Of a stretch of DNA of 64,000 bases, positions 23,791 to 37,300 are shown piece by piece. The translations under genes were made by a program, and so were the position numbers. Below the pieces are notes generated by a model. That model was not told the DNA's origin and made no database searches. It was given only the letters and a program-made list of their open reading frames with translations. The DNA is from Dicaeum eximium (Eukaryota > Chordata > Aves > Passeriformes > Dicaeidae), in contig VWZP01003807.1 of the NCBI GenBank assembly GCA_013396995.1, positions 496,001-560,000 of the forward strand, given 5' to 3'. The first letter of the stretch is position 1, and each line of letters opens with the position of its first letter.

Positions 23791-24530
23791 CAGCCAGAAA
23801 GCTCACATTCTCAGGAATACTGGGGCTGGAAAACGTGCCCAGTGCATCATTTTAGGGCCCCAACACCTTTCAAATCTAGAGCACCCATGGAGACTGGGAA
23901 CATATCAGCAACACCAAGATCCCGTTAGGGTTAGTTAGGGTTCAGCTAGCCACAGAGCCTACAGCTGCAGGAACACTAGAAAAGTGTACAGGTAATAGAA
24001 AAGGCATGCCACAAGAATCATAGCAAGGGCACTAACAATGCTGCATCCACATTTTTCCATTCTAGGCCACTCACTGTAATGGGCCCCTCACCCACAGTGT
24101 CATAATTCCATTATGGTTAGGATTTATTAGGGTTCAGAGGGTCATTGGGCCTACACCTCCAGCAACAGTAGGGCTGGAATACACATGCCGAAAAACAGTG
24201 AAAGGACACCAATATTGCTGCATCCACACCTTTCTAATCTGGAACACCTCTGGTGGTAGGGAACTTGAACAGAGCCCAGACTTATTTATGGTTAGGGTTA
24301 TGGTTTTGACAGCCAGAAATTCCACAATCCCAGGGAAACTGGGGCTGGAAAATGTATGCCCAGTGTGTCATTTCATGGCACCAACATTGCTGCCTTCCCA
24401 CCTTTCAAATCTAGGACACCCATGGAGACTGGGAGCTCAACAGTATCTTGTTAGGGTTAGGTTAGGGTTCAGGTAGCCACAGAGCCTACAGCTCCTGGGT
24501 TTTGGGTCCAATAACCACTGGAATGCATGC
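23791..24530 (+). repeat. Divergent tandem array with TTAGGG motifs at unit joints
   Basis: Four related units and a partial fifth, phased on CAG: 23791-23942, 23943-24134, 24135-24309, 24310-24469 and 24470-24530. Each full unit ends in one or two telomere-type hexamers: exact TTAGGG at 23925, 23935, 24127, 24292, 24451 and 24462. Units 1 and 4 share long blocks, including CAGCCAGAAA, ACTGGGGCTGGAAAA, ACCTTTCAAATCTAG and CACCCATGGAGACTGGGA. Units 2 and 5 share AGCCACAGAGCCTACAGCT. Units 2 and 3 share AATATTGCTGCATCCACA-type text. The unit length of about 150-190 bases is satellite-like. The pattern of which units match suggests a higher-order period of three units. Open frames across it are not coding. 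I do not recognise the family. Confidence 0.82.
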
Positions 24531-27500
24531 AAAAGCAATTATTGGCCTATTCCCCCAAAGTCACCTGAAATTAAACTTGAATAGTGTTAATAACATGTTT
24601 TTATCACAGGTCTAAAAGGCAAATCTTATTTCCAGTGCCTCACTGCCCAATTTACTTGGGAGTGAAAAAGTCTCATGCTGCTGAAACTTCTTGTACTGTC
24701 TTGACTGGCAAATATATGTCTACATATGTAAATTGGATCAAAAGACAGAAAAGGATAAATGAAGAATATCATTCAACCCACTTCAATTGTAAGTGAAAAA
24801 AGGATAGAGATTTAATCCCAGTGGGTGGACAGAATATTGAAGTCATAAGCTACCACATATCACAGCCAAAGAACGCATAGCATCTCCGGCGTAATCGACC
24901 CAAGATTTGAGCCTCAGTAATTTTGTACATACAGTGTTTTAAATTACAGGGATGGTCCTTGCCTAATCTTCTTTTCTTGTGTGTTAATTCTAAAGCCTAC
25001 CTTAAGCATCTCTTCAAAGTCTTAGGAGTCTCTAAAATTGTGGAAAGAGTGAACAAAGAAAACCATCTCAAGATCAATCCATGTGTTCTCCATACTGATC
25101 AGTGTAAAGATAGGAAGTATGAGAGTGAGAGGAAGGTGGCCTGAAAAGAGGACCCATGTGGTTATTCCCCCAGTATTTTTTTTTTTTTGAGAAGTATATG
25201 AATTCTTTAATTGGAAACTGGAGAAGGATTATTTTAATAAAACTAGTGTTGCATAGTACCTGTTCTGAAATGTCTCTCATATTACCAATTTATTTGCCAG
25301 GTTGCCACTGATGAATATGACTCCAGACTCCTCTGCAGCCATGTGATTCAACAGATTCAGTAAAAACTTGAAAATTTAGTTATTGGATTGGTGCCTCTTA
25401 TGAAATAACTAAACAATGCAAAATTGACTAATTGACTGTCTTCAAAATGTAAAGGCCCAACTGAATGAAAATATTCTGTTCTTATAATATTTATTGGATC
25501 CTCTTATCTCAGCAGCTCAGTGGTGATCTGTTTAGTTATTAAACTCACATATTGAAGCACATAAATGTTTACCTTTTCAGATTTCTGAGGCAAGACTAAC
25601 ATTTTCCATTGAGCTAATCAGAACTTTAAACCATCCCTAGCCAATTTAATAGCAAGAACCAAAACTTCACATTAAATGTAAACATTAATCAATTTTATGG
25701 TAATAAAGTCTTACCAGTAAAATTGGCAGTTAAGGTTTTTATTTCATTTACTCTCTCTGTGATTATGTTGTGTATATTCAGACTATGGAGATATCAAATA
25801 AACCTATGAATTCCTAATCATATTAATAAATGTCTCTGTATTAGTATAACATATCAGCATTCAAAGCCAACCACAAAATGTCTCATTCTGCTGTCTAAAG
25901 ATCTTGAAACTCCACTTCTCCTGTAAATGCAATTACAGAAAATCACACATACTCAGACGAAAGCAAATACTAGGATCCAGACTCCAAAGGGCACTTAAGT
26001 ATCTGACTTCAAGCAAATTAAGCAGATATTAGGTATTTGCATGCATTTGTGGATCTAGGGCTAAAGTGAATTCAGTTTTATTCTGCCAATGAAATGAACA
26101 GTAACAGTGAGTTCTGAACCCTGTACCATAATCACAGCTGTTGTCACAAGAAAAATTTCTGCCTGAAAGTAGGTGCTGAATGTTACCAATTGAGTCAGTC
26201 TTGAAGAGAGAGAAAAAAGAGAAAGATCAGAAGGCAACTATTGAACCATCTGATGAAATTGGCAGCAGGGTGAGAAGGGAGAGGGACAGGAGGAAAGTGA
26301 CACCACTTTGTTACTCTCAGCACCCACAGGAAACCTGGCGTACTTGGCTGCAGCAAATATGCCTTGGCCGACCCCTGTTTGCTACCTCCCCTTCCTACTC
26401 AGAAACCTGCCAGGCACTGCAGGAGAGCTGCTGAGGGAAAAACAGAAAGAGGCAGTGGTTTTGCAGGATGGCTGAAAAGATACAACTGCTTCCACAAGAG
26501 CCAAGGCTTTTCTGGGGAAGGAGGATATTCTGCTGCTTGTACAGACTGCCACTGCTGGAAATAAAGGAGTGTGTGTTCTCATTGAAAGGCATGCTCTACC
26601 CTGGGCAAGCGACCCTGTTCATCAACCCAGCCACTCCACCCCCACAGAAGTATTACAGACTGTCACGGGAAGGATAAATGGAAATGGTGTTACCATCCAG
26701 GCATATATTTGTGATGAATTGAACAAAAAATGAACTTGCAGTTAGAAAGAGACAGAAAACTATTGAAGACAAAAATGTAAGAAACCAAATTTCAGTTAGC
26801 ACAGTACACCACAGACTCGAAAGTTCTGACTAGTGCTAGTCAAACATTTTATGTGCAGTGGTCAACTGGAAACAAGACAATGTCATGTTGCTCCACTTCC
26901 ATTTAGAGCTCCCAGCTTTATTTTATTTTATATCTGTGATCCCACCTGCCTACCTACACTGGTAATTTAATACATTTTTCACTAAAATAATCTGCCTAGA
27001 TAAATTAAATAAGATGTTAAATTTTAGCTTGGCAGCTTAGAGTTCTAAAGACATCAACTATCACATATTCCTTTCGTTCCATGCTGACCTGGTGAATTAC
27101 CTGGAAATCTCATCTTTTCAAACACTTAAACCACAAGGAAAATAAATCTTTCCTCATCATCAATAAAGGGAGCTAATGGTGACAAATTAGTCAATGTGGC
27201 AAGTACAAGACTCTTTCAGAGAATCCTTCTATTTTATGCCTCTTTCTAGCACAAAGCTATTATTTTCCAATCTACAACTCCATTGAAGGCTATTATAAAA
27301 ACACCCTCATGCAGCTCATCATAATGTAACAACTTCAGTGCCTTAGATATCCTGTTTCTAAAGATTCTGTTGTTGGATTGCTCTCTGCATGAACTTTTTA
27401 AAACATGAGTAAGGGTTATCAGCATTTCATATTACTAACCTTGAGGGTGTCCCATGAATCAAAAAATAACCCAGACACCTACATTTAGCTTGACTTTTGG

Positions 27501-29000
27501 AAGTGCAGTTTATGAGTGTTCTTCTATTCATTAAAAGAAACAAGTAAATAAAAATACACACCGCCCCCCAGCTTTCTGAACTCAGTGTTTCATCCTATTA
27601 GTGTGGAAATGTGCTAGCTCTGTAATTTACCATTGCTGCTTATTTACAGTGATCTCATGAATTCAAGCAAATATATGCATTGTCATTTTCAGGATTCTTC
27701 TCTCAAAGAGACTTGTTTCTGCAGAACTTTGATGTTTTAGCCTCAGGCCATATGCAGTATGTCATTGACAATAAAATTTTATGTATTCATTTTGACAGGT
27801 AAGGCGGTATTGGCACAGTACTATGCCGGAAAAAGTTAATGTTACTGTTGAAAAACAAAAATTCAGGATGTGTAACTGTAGCAGCTTTAATATGTTACAT
27901 AACCATTTGACAACCACTACAAACCTGAGCAGATATAGTTTCAAACATTTCTAAAGTAATTTACAGTTATTCACATTAATAATAGATTACACTCATTTAA
28001 CTTTTCATAATAAAACTCCTCCTCATTGTAATCTATTATGCCAGATAATTACAAAAAATGATAGTCTTGTTTATAAAGACTTAAAAATATTTACTCTTGC
28101 TATTATTTAAAATCACATATGTATCTCCAAGCAAATTAACATATATAACACGACATATCAGTTTAGTGATGTTTGTCAACTACACAGTGATGTTGGATTT
28201 ATTCATATGAAAATTGACTTTTATTATTGTCAACATGTGTTTTAGGACATGCCTTCTCCAGTAATTCTACTACATAATATTACTTTTTAATGAAGTTGAT
28301 CATTTGTTGTTGTGATCTTGTCTATCTCCAAGCCTTAATAATGTTTCTAACTAGAAATATGAGGAACATTCAAGGTTGAATTAAATAATTATAGAAATTG
28401 TTCACAAAGTCTATCATCCACATTGCTGTTATGCAAACATCAGGGAGAATATTTCTTAAAGCTTGTCAAGAGTACAGTAAAATATTCAACCACATACAGA
28501 GAACTTACAATATAAAAACTTGAAGAAAAACTAATTGTTTTGAATGTTGTGAACTTCTGCAGATGGAGAATTAGATGGACTATTATTTAAGTGGTATTTA
28601 TTTAATTATCTGAGATCTTAGCTTCAGCTGATTTAAAACACATTTAAAAATCAGATCTGAATCCTCTTTGTAAACATTTGCAGGAAGAGAGATTTTTTTA
28701 TCCCAGTGAGAGCCATCATGGATATGGATACGCTAGTACTATTCAAATAAAACTCCTGAGAAAACACACAATGGCCTCCTGATAATAAGTGTCACACAAT
28801 TGCATTTGTTTTTAAGTTCTTTTGTGTTAATTATTATAACATTATGAAACTGAGCCCAGGGAATGATTATTCAGGCATTTTTATCACTGACAGCTGGACA
28901 CTAATATGGATTATTTTATACTGCCTGACTGTATTTCAACAAATTAAGCTACAACTGTGTCTGCAATTTGAATATCTTTATAAAATAGTTGTCCTTTTTC
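24531..29000. other. Unique sequence with GC-richer island at 26230-26680
   Basis: No transposon or gene is recognised. The island at about 26230-26680 is clearly less AT-rich than its surroundings and carries overlapping short frames on both strands (up to 84 codons), none recognisable. The remainder is AT-rich. Confidence 0.35.
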
Positions 29001-32000
29001 ATTATCTTTTTTTTTTTATGTTGCCCAGCCACATATGGGTATGTTGCCCACCATATTCTAAAGGTGGGTCCAACATAAATAGGGAAATGAAGGTGCAAAA
29101 ATTTTGATCAAACTAATTTTCATTGTATGCACCATGTATAGAAAAACAATTAACTTTCACATCTTTATCCATCTGTAAAAGCATGCATTAATTTGCACTT
29201 AACATTTTCATACCCTGAAATGACAAAAAATACTTAAAAGCAAATCTTACAGGTTTGATCCTGTAAATATTTATGTGCTTAAGGAGAATGGAGTTAAAAG
29301 TCATTATAAGGTATATTGCTGAGATCATCACAGTTCTGATTATGAAAAAGTGGAATTTAGTTTATTATAGATCTTTTACGACACTATTGAAAGCATAATT
29401 TTCACTAAACGAAATCCTTTTCACAGTGGAGAAGAGGCTGTATTTTCTATACTGCAACAGAAGCGCAGACTTCATTGCAGATCAAATATCCACAAATTTA
29501 CACAGCTCTTCATCTTTGAATTTTAACATAACCTTGTTTGCATTTGTTAAGGTCACCTCAACTTTCACAGTATTATTTTTCATTCTTCTTTTCTTGAAAA
29601 GTTTCAAAAAATAGAAAGTCATTATATTTTTCTGCTGGCAGATTGTGATACATTGAGTGTAATCCAGAATTATATCAACTAGAACACTCTTTTGTGAAGA
29701 AATCTTAGAGTTGACTGCCATGTTATTTGGAAAAAAAATGAAAGCTCTGTTGTTTCACCTCACAGACTGCCATCAAACATTACTTTATGGCTTGCTTCTG
29801 ACAGACCAGGAGATTACAAACCTATGTAAAACCAAGAAAATTATGAGCCTTGGGACCACTCACTGGTTTCCATGAATATATACACCGGATTCACAGGTAG
29901 TAAAGAAATTGAGTATTCTGCTGGTTTCCCAGGTGACCAGAGACATCTCCACAACTGAAGTAGGGTTGTTCTGACTCACTGGGAACCCAGCATAGGCAAT
30001 GTCACTTATGGACTTCTGGATCTTCCACCAGAATCTGCCTAATTTCTCCTTCTGGTGAAGCTTTGAGGAATGGCAATAGAAGAATAAACAATGGTGAAAG
30101 ACAAAGCAGTCCCGTGCTTAAGTTTTGCAGCAAGTAGTGTGAACATGCAACAGGAAGGATTAATATCTGGAAGTCCTAGCTGTACCTTAATTCTGTTTCA
30201 ACATAACCTTTTTGTTCAGACGATCTGGGCACGGCAAGCTAGCTGAGTGATGTAGACTTGAGGGGTATTTAAGGTCATCTTTCTCAGAGTAACACACCTG
30301 TATTCTCTCCTGGAATTCCTCCATGTCTGCATGGATGTCTAAGCCTTGTTATCTTTAGTTGTTTAAACAATCCTTTCAAAACTCAAAGGTTTTCTTCTTT
30401 TAAGACAATGTTAAAGTTTTGATATTATTAATTATGTTGCTGCACCTAAGGCTGGACAGTAACACACCTACAGAATTCTTATAAATAAAATATATTAATG
30501 AAACAAACAAAATAAAACCCCCACCAAATCCACTTTGGTGGATCAACTTTAAAATAAAATTAACACTCGTTCGCACAGGTTTTTTTTAAATTATAAAACA
30601 CAACTATGCCATATTCATTACTGTATTGAGACTAAAACCTTGATCAGTAAGACTTTTGCACAAACATTACATTTCTACCATTATATTATACAGCCTTCAG
30701 TTGGGAAAAGTTAGCAAAAATATGGACTGGAATAGTCTGATGTGTACTCTTTAACACAGCTTCACAGCCTGAAGATGCAAAAGTGTCTTTCTGTCTGTAA
30801 AGAATTCTTTAAATGTTTCTAATTTCCAATGGAAACTCTGATAAATAAGTTATCATCACAAAATTAGGGCATTATCAATATTGTTACTGAGATATAAGTA
30901 CTAAGATGGTTTCAATGCTTAATGAGAAATAAGATATGAAAAACAAAATTCAAACTCTTAAGCAAGACATTCTTTTGAATTAATCATTTGTTGCTGTCAC
31001 ACATAACTGTAAAATCTTAACATAATCATGAGGTACCACCTTCAAAACTAGCACAAATTTATGAGACACTGTACTCATAACAAGTGCCACACGAGAAGTG
31101 GCAGAAAATTCATGTTTCTAAAATGTCAATCTAAACCATAAAATGTAGAGAGGAGGGAAAAGAACATTCATGTGCATCAATGATCAGTAGATAAGACAGA
31201 TGATAATGCAGAGAAATGTTGTTTCATGAGCTTTAAAAATTTTTCCTGTATGTTTTCTTTGTAAGTTATGTTTTGGTTTAGTTTGGTTGTGATTTTAGTT
31301 AGAAAGCACAAAAGCATAATTACAAAGAAAATATTTTCAAATTTGTAGATGTGTTTGTATTTGCTATAAAAATAGAATTACCATCTTCTTTTCCCTTCCC
31401 TTGCCCTTTGTAACTTTATTTCGTCAGAGAAAGTCTCCCATAAAACTTCATTTAAATTACAATTATTTTCATTCTCATTTCATCTGTAAGTCTCAGGACA
31501 ACCTCACAATGGCTGTGAGATTGACTGTGTTATATAGCATCTTATATTACTTGACATTCTCCAAAGAATTTCCATGTGGAAATGGCCATAACAGAAACAG
31601 CAGCCTTTTTTAAATATATAATTTTTCTTTTTTAGGCCATGGAATTATTCAAAAGATTATCTTAAACCGTTATATTTATGATAGCAAATTTTATTTGGAG
31701 ATTATATGAAGGATCCATCAGTGAGCTGTTGCTGTTTTGCATCTCTCTGACACAGCGAAGCAGCCGTATGTTCTCTGCCCTGGTTGGATTTGCAGCTGCT
31801 TTCTGCTGCCATCGTGACACAAAGCAGCAAGACTGTCCTGATGACTCTGGTCTGTAGCTGATATCCCTTAGATTAGGTATATATCTTTACACATCACTGC
31901 TCAAGACTTCGGAAATTTAGTTTACAGACCACGGGACATAATGAGAAGAACAGGACAGACAGACGGACAAGCTGGCTGGCCAGCTCTGTGCAGGAGTGAT

Positions 32001-34367
32001 GCACATGCAGTTCAAAGCCTTTAGACCAGGCATTCCTCATGGATTTCTCAAGGATTTATTTACTGTATCTGCAGAATTGTAGAGAGATATGATTTCTCAT
32101 TGCCATGCTAAATCCTTGACTGCCAGAGTTTTAGATTAGAACTTGACTAAATTAACAGCACGTTCTACTTATTTTCTGTGAGAAATACTGGTTTTTTTCT
32201 TTCTTTTACAACCAGAACTGTTCTTCTGCTATGTGGATCAGTTTACATCTTAGTTTTATTTATTCCATCTGTTAAAAATGATAGCTTCCTCTGAATAAAT
32301 CTAACCTGAGTACTCATATTTTCATCTATGTTGCTGTGCTCATTGAATTCAGAAGTATCAGCTTGCCCTAAGCATTTCAGAGCTCAGGAAAGGAAGGTGA
32401 CCTGCTTCAGGCATTTGCACAATGATTCAAAACCCACCAATCCTCTTTGATTACTTCCAGCCATACTTCCAGTCCTGCTTGAAGCACTTCTGGGCTGTGT
32501 CAGGAAGAAGAGGCTATCCTTGTATGTCTCCAGAGGAAGCTGTACTACCCTCTCTAAGACAGAAGAACGAATGGTTTCCATGGTATGTGGGTCAGGCAAC
32601 TCAATATAAAAGTCTATCCATTTCTTTTTCTCAGAATTAATCAAAAGGTTTTTTTAGTGGAGCCAGGCAAAATAATAGATAATACCTATTTTAGTTCTTT
32701 AACTGTTTTTTTTCTTGTACCTAATCTTCCAGAAATATCAACATGATGAGTCTTATTCTGGTCTACTATATATATAAATGGAGTATTCCAGACAAAACTA
32801 TTATAGGTATACAAATAAAATTATTATTTGAAACCAGATACTTCTATATAATTACTTATTTCTTTTTGCTTGTACTTTGAACAACAGAACTGATTAATGA
32901 AGCAAAGAAAATAGAAAAAATAAACCAAACAAAATGCTAACTCATTCTAGCTCTACAATATCAGATTGATTTTTTAAAATTTTATTTTATTTTTTAAGGA
33001 GTGGTGGACTGCTCTGTTATTTTAAAATTGAAAGATCCATTTACATGGTAGCTATGAGTGTCTGGGCAACCACTGTATTTAGCACAGTCAGGGAACAAAG
33101 AACATGCTTAGAGGATAGTCCATCAGAACTAATCTAGAGAAGAACTCCACACACTCTTGATTTTCTTTTCTTATTTTCTTTCTCATCTCTGGATTATAAA
33201 TTTATAGAGCTGAGGATATATATTTTGGGTATATACATCTAAATCTAGGTAGATAAATCCTTCCCTTTGGTCTTTATCTGCTGATGAGCTTACACAAGTT
33301 GCTTTATTCATAAGGTTCCTCCTCCTGATAAGAAAAGTTCAGTGAAAAATAAGAAAGTAACAGTCCTGTGGCTCTGAAAGCACAATCTTAAGACAAACAT
33401 GGGCATGTAAGAGACTAACCCAGTTACCAGCAGCAGAGACCAGAAGGCCACTTGGTCCTACAGAAATGCTGGTCTAGAAAAGCACTCTTTACATAAGATC
33501 TGTGCTCACACCCCACAGTGTGAAGAATAACGTTTAAAGAGCTACACATATACCATAAACACCTTACAAATTTCTAACACAACCTGTTCAGCTGCTAGTA
33601 GTAATTAACCCTGATCACCTCCCACATGATAGAAACATTGCTACTTGACAAATTAAAATACGGCCCTTTGCTGCATCTCCAAAAAGGCACATCCTGTTGG
33701 GGTTAAATGAAGTTAGGAAAAATGGCAGGTTAACCACTTTGCACTGTCAGAAGAAGGCTATGAGAGAAAAAATTAAGTCTGAAACACAATCCTGCTTCTC
33801 AAACAATATATTTCATGTCTCTCATACCTTGCTTTGTTGCCCTCTCTCTGGCTACTTGACAAGAACCCAGGACATCAGTTTTGATGTGACTGGACTTGTT
33901 AGAAGAAAGAATGTTGTTAGTTTACTGAATGGGATTTTTACACAACAGTTTGACATTGATGGAAAATCGAAAATGAAGATTTTGCCGAATAAACTGAGAT
34001 GTTTTCATTGCTAATGAAATTGCTAATTCATTGCTAATGACCACAGATTTACAAAAAAAAAAGTTACATCAAGTTCAGGCAGTCAACTTAGATGCTGCAT
34101 TTAGCAGACCTCAGTGAAAACTGCCCAGCATGCACTTTTGTTGAGAACAAAAAATAATTATGTGTTCTGCAACAGTTACCATGTAATTACAAGAAACTAG
34201 AGAATGTATTTGACATTTCTGTTCCATAATTTAAAAGCACTGACAATGACACTAGTGACTGAATAAAACAACCCTGCATAGCTGTGGAAACCTGTTCTAA
34301 CATGTAGCAGTTTAGAAAGATAATACTGTAGGAAAGAAGAAGGCACAGCTTTCTTCTTCCCTGTCTC
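29001..34367. other. Unique sequence with possible conserved block at 31700-32110
   Basis: No repeat family is found. The block at about 31700-32110 is GC-richer, has no simple repeats, and resembles conserved non-coding DNA in texture only. Opposing frames at 32384-32644 (86 codons, minus; 72 codons, plus) and a 105-codon frame at 33697-34014 are not recognised as any family and lack clear splice or promoter context. Confidence 0.35.
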
Positions 34368-34386
34368 TTTTTTTTTTTTTTTTTTT
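34368..34386. repeat. T19 homopolymer
   Basis: Nineteen consecutive T following a pyrimidine-rich stretch. No retroposon body is recognised on either side. Confidence 0.9.
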
Positions 34387-37300
34387 CAAGAGGGTACTTG
34401 CTCTTAAACACAAAGCAGAAAATTCTATAAAACAAAAGCAAGACAGAGAGACTTCCTCCTGACTGGACATGTTACATGTGAAGCAAAATAGAGATTATCA
34501 TTGAAGCAAGATAGTTGGCAAGTGTCTTTTGAGCAGCATGTGGCTCTTAAGCAGCTCCAGTGCCTCCCCATGCAGAGAGAGCACCATGTGTCCAGCAGGA
34601 AGGCTTCTGGAAAACCTCAGCCTCCAGCTGTGGGAGGAAGCAAGCCAGCCAACTCTGCAGAGGTCGGGGTTGCCCCATCACCCCTGGCTGTAAGTGCCTG
34701 CTTGTCCAGGTGCACCTCACATTGCATTGAGGACATTTTGAGTACCAAAACCAGGCCTCATCACCTGAGCTTTACCTTAACATCTCTTTCCAAACTGAAT
34801 GCAGTATATCTGGGGATTGTCAGCCTAAGGACCACAAGGAAATCTGAAATGCACAGGAATTATAAAATAAAGCTGCCCTTCTATGATTTTGCATCATACT
34901 AATGAGAATAATTTCTTTTCTAATTATATCTGAAAGTCACAAGAGTGCTAACACAACACCACAGAGCTCTTTCTATGCTGTTAAGAGAGCTTTTCTTGAA
35001 AAGAGACCAAGGAATTTATTTTCTTAGTTTTTCAAGTTAGTCAGAAAGCAGCTGTTCATGCTTGCAACACAAACAACTTTGAGAATATATAATGGATATT
35101 TTCCTCTGATGTTTTGTATGTAAATTTAAGTGCGCTAATTCCTAAAAACTTTTGTTTAGGTTTATACTAGTATTGATGTAATTAAAAGAAATTATTTTGG
35201 TTTCATGGAACAAGACTGTTTGTCTATGACTTCTAAAAGGAATGAACACATTAAATATTTTATGAGGCTTTTAAATGCTTGATGATAGAGATTCAGCATG
35301 GTCTATTCTCATGCTGGATGGCCAGGAACAAGAGGCCTCTTTCATTGTTCCCTGTAAAACCAATGAAATGGAACCAATTGAAATATTGTGCACAGAGTCA
35401 CAGGCAGAGGATAATAGCGCTTTTCTGAATGGTAAGAACACAACAAAGTGCATCTCAAGAGCTTTGTTTGTGTGGAGCAGACCTCTCCTCAGAATGGACT
35501 GTCTGAAGAGGCTTTGCTTAATGCACTGCTTAATAGCAGGGCTCTTCAAGGTCTCCCCACTCCATTATGACATGTGCACTGCTGCTCCTTGGATATGTGA
35601 ACAGAAGCAAAACAACAGGGAAAAAAGGCTGAGTTTACTTAACCCAAATGATTTCCACTCATTTTCCAAATTGTGCAAGTATCTAACAATGGAAAATATT
35701 AAATCCGACATTCACAACATATGAATTTATAATTATAGGACAAAATAGACCTTCTACACATTAAAGGCTTGTTTATGTGGTGGAACTGATAGCATTTTCA
35801 CTGTAAATTAAAATCACAGAAGCCTTGTAATTATGAAGATGAGTGAAGTACAAATTTCAATGTAATGTCAATTCTTCTGCTACAACTCTGCAGTCGGAAT
35901 GTATAAATAAGGTACAAATTTGATAAAAAACTTTCTTACAGCGATTTGTTTGACTTACAGCTTTTGTTTGACTGAACTGTGTTCTTAAATGCCTTTGCAG
36001 AACCTGAGAGTGTAAATACCTCTAAGAATCATAAGGGCACTGCTTATGCAAGCACACATTTTAGTTATCTTTACAAATAATATAGTATATTGAAATGGTA
36101 AACATCGCTAATTAAATAAAAATGTTTATCATCAATGAAGTACTGGTTTGTTTTCAATAAAGAATGACCAGGGCATGGGGTGAAGGAGATGCAGAGAAAC
36201 ATTGCTGTAAGAGGGAATTTTTTGCTTCAAAGAGTCAATCCATTTTCACAACGAAATCAGATTGTATTAGGGCATATGCATGTGAATTCTTTATGATGTC
36301 CAGTATGTAAATGCATTGAATCCTGAAGGCTTAATTGTAAATTATTGCAAGAGAGCACTGGGATCCCAGTCGACTCCTAATGGAGATACTGCAGCAACTA
36401 GACAATTGCTTCCTCCTTCTAACAGAAAGAGCAGCTGAAAAATGAAAGACAGAAGATTAAATACAAAAGAAAATAACATATTGTACTAGTACCATCTGAC
36501 TAAATGGAATTGACTGCTAAGTTTAACTGATCAGAAAGTTGAAATCGTGGAGCAGTCAGTGTAATATGCTGCTTTTCAAAATACTCAAGATCATTAGACT
36601 AGAAGTGCACTTTTATCTTCCACTGCAAAAGACCACTAGTATCTCTAATTAAATAATTACTCCCTGGCATCTATATTCAAAGTATATTGAAGAAAAAACT
36701 GATGAATGTATTTGATGTAAAAGTCTTCCAAAGAGGTGACTTACTTGTTATGTAAAGGATTTTACCAACTCCTCCCATGACTATTTCTCATCTGAATAAT
36801 GAAGAATATATATTCTGAAATAGTATATGAAAAAAATCGGTATCCATTTTTCCTACATGAGTGGATTTCATACCATTCCTTGGCTGTGATTAACAGGCTG
36901 TGTATCACTGCTCTGGATTCTGAGGTATGCATTTCTCATCACCTCCCAACAGTGGCAAAGAGGGGTAGCTGCCATCTCCCTTGAGGCAGCAGGAGGTTCA
37001 GTGTTTGCCTCACTTGATGAAACCTCCACCAGTGGTGAAGGGAGTTGGGGACTACATATTCTGGATCAATTGGTTCTTTGTCTTTCTAGTTGTTTTTTTT
37101 TCTTTTTTTTTTCTTCTTCACCTCTCCATCCCACATGGAGATTTCTTGCCTTCATACTTATAACTGCTCAGCTTCTTTTCTTCTGGATGCTTATTTTCTC
37201 TGCTTTCTGTTTTCGTGTCCTTTCTCTCTCATGCTCTTCCTTATGATACCTCTAGCTCGACATAATCTTAGTCCTCTGTGCTACATCTTCACATACTACC

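Noticed and set aside
23662..24476. Open frames of 60-92 codons across the TTAGGG-containing array
   Set aside because: They follow the tandem repeat and are not similar to each other in protein terms, so they are incidental.
23791..24530. CRISPR-like array
   Set aside because: Units are 150-190 bases and diverged. There are no short identical repeats with uniform unique spacers, and the DNA is eukaryotic.
32384..32644. Opposing 86- and 72-codon frames
   Set aside because: The minus-strand peptide looks superficially protein-like, but I could not place it in any family, and there is no splice acceptor or donor at sensible positions.
34501..34902. 133-codon plus-strand open frame
   Set aside because: No family resemblance. 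It sits in a GC-richer patch where stops are rarer.
35275..35724. 149-codon plus-strand open frame
   Set aside because: No recognised domain, a weak start context at the first ATG, an opposing frame on the other strand, and no visible promoter or splice sites. One frame of this size in 64 kb, in a locally less AT-rich patch, is not surprising. Conservation or RNA data would be needed to revive it.
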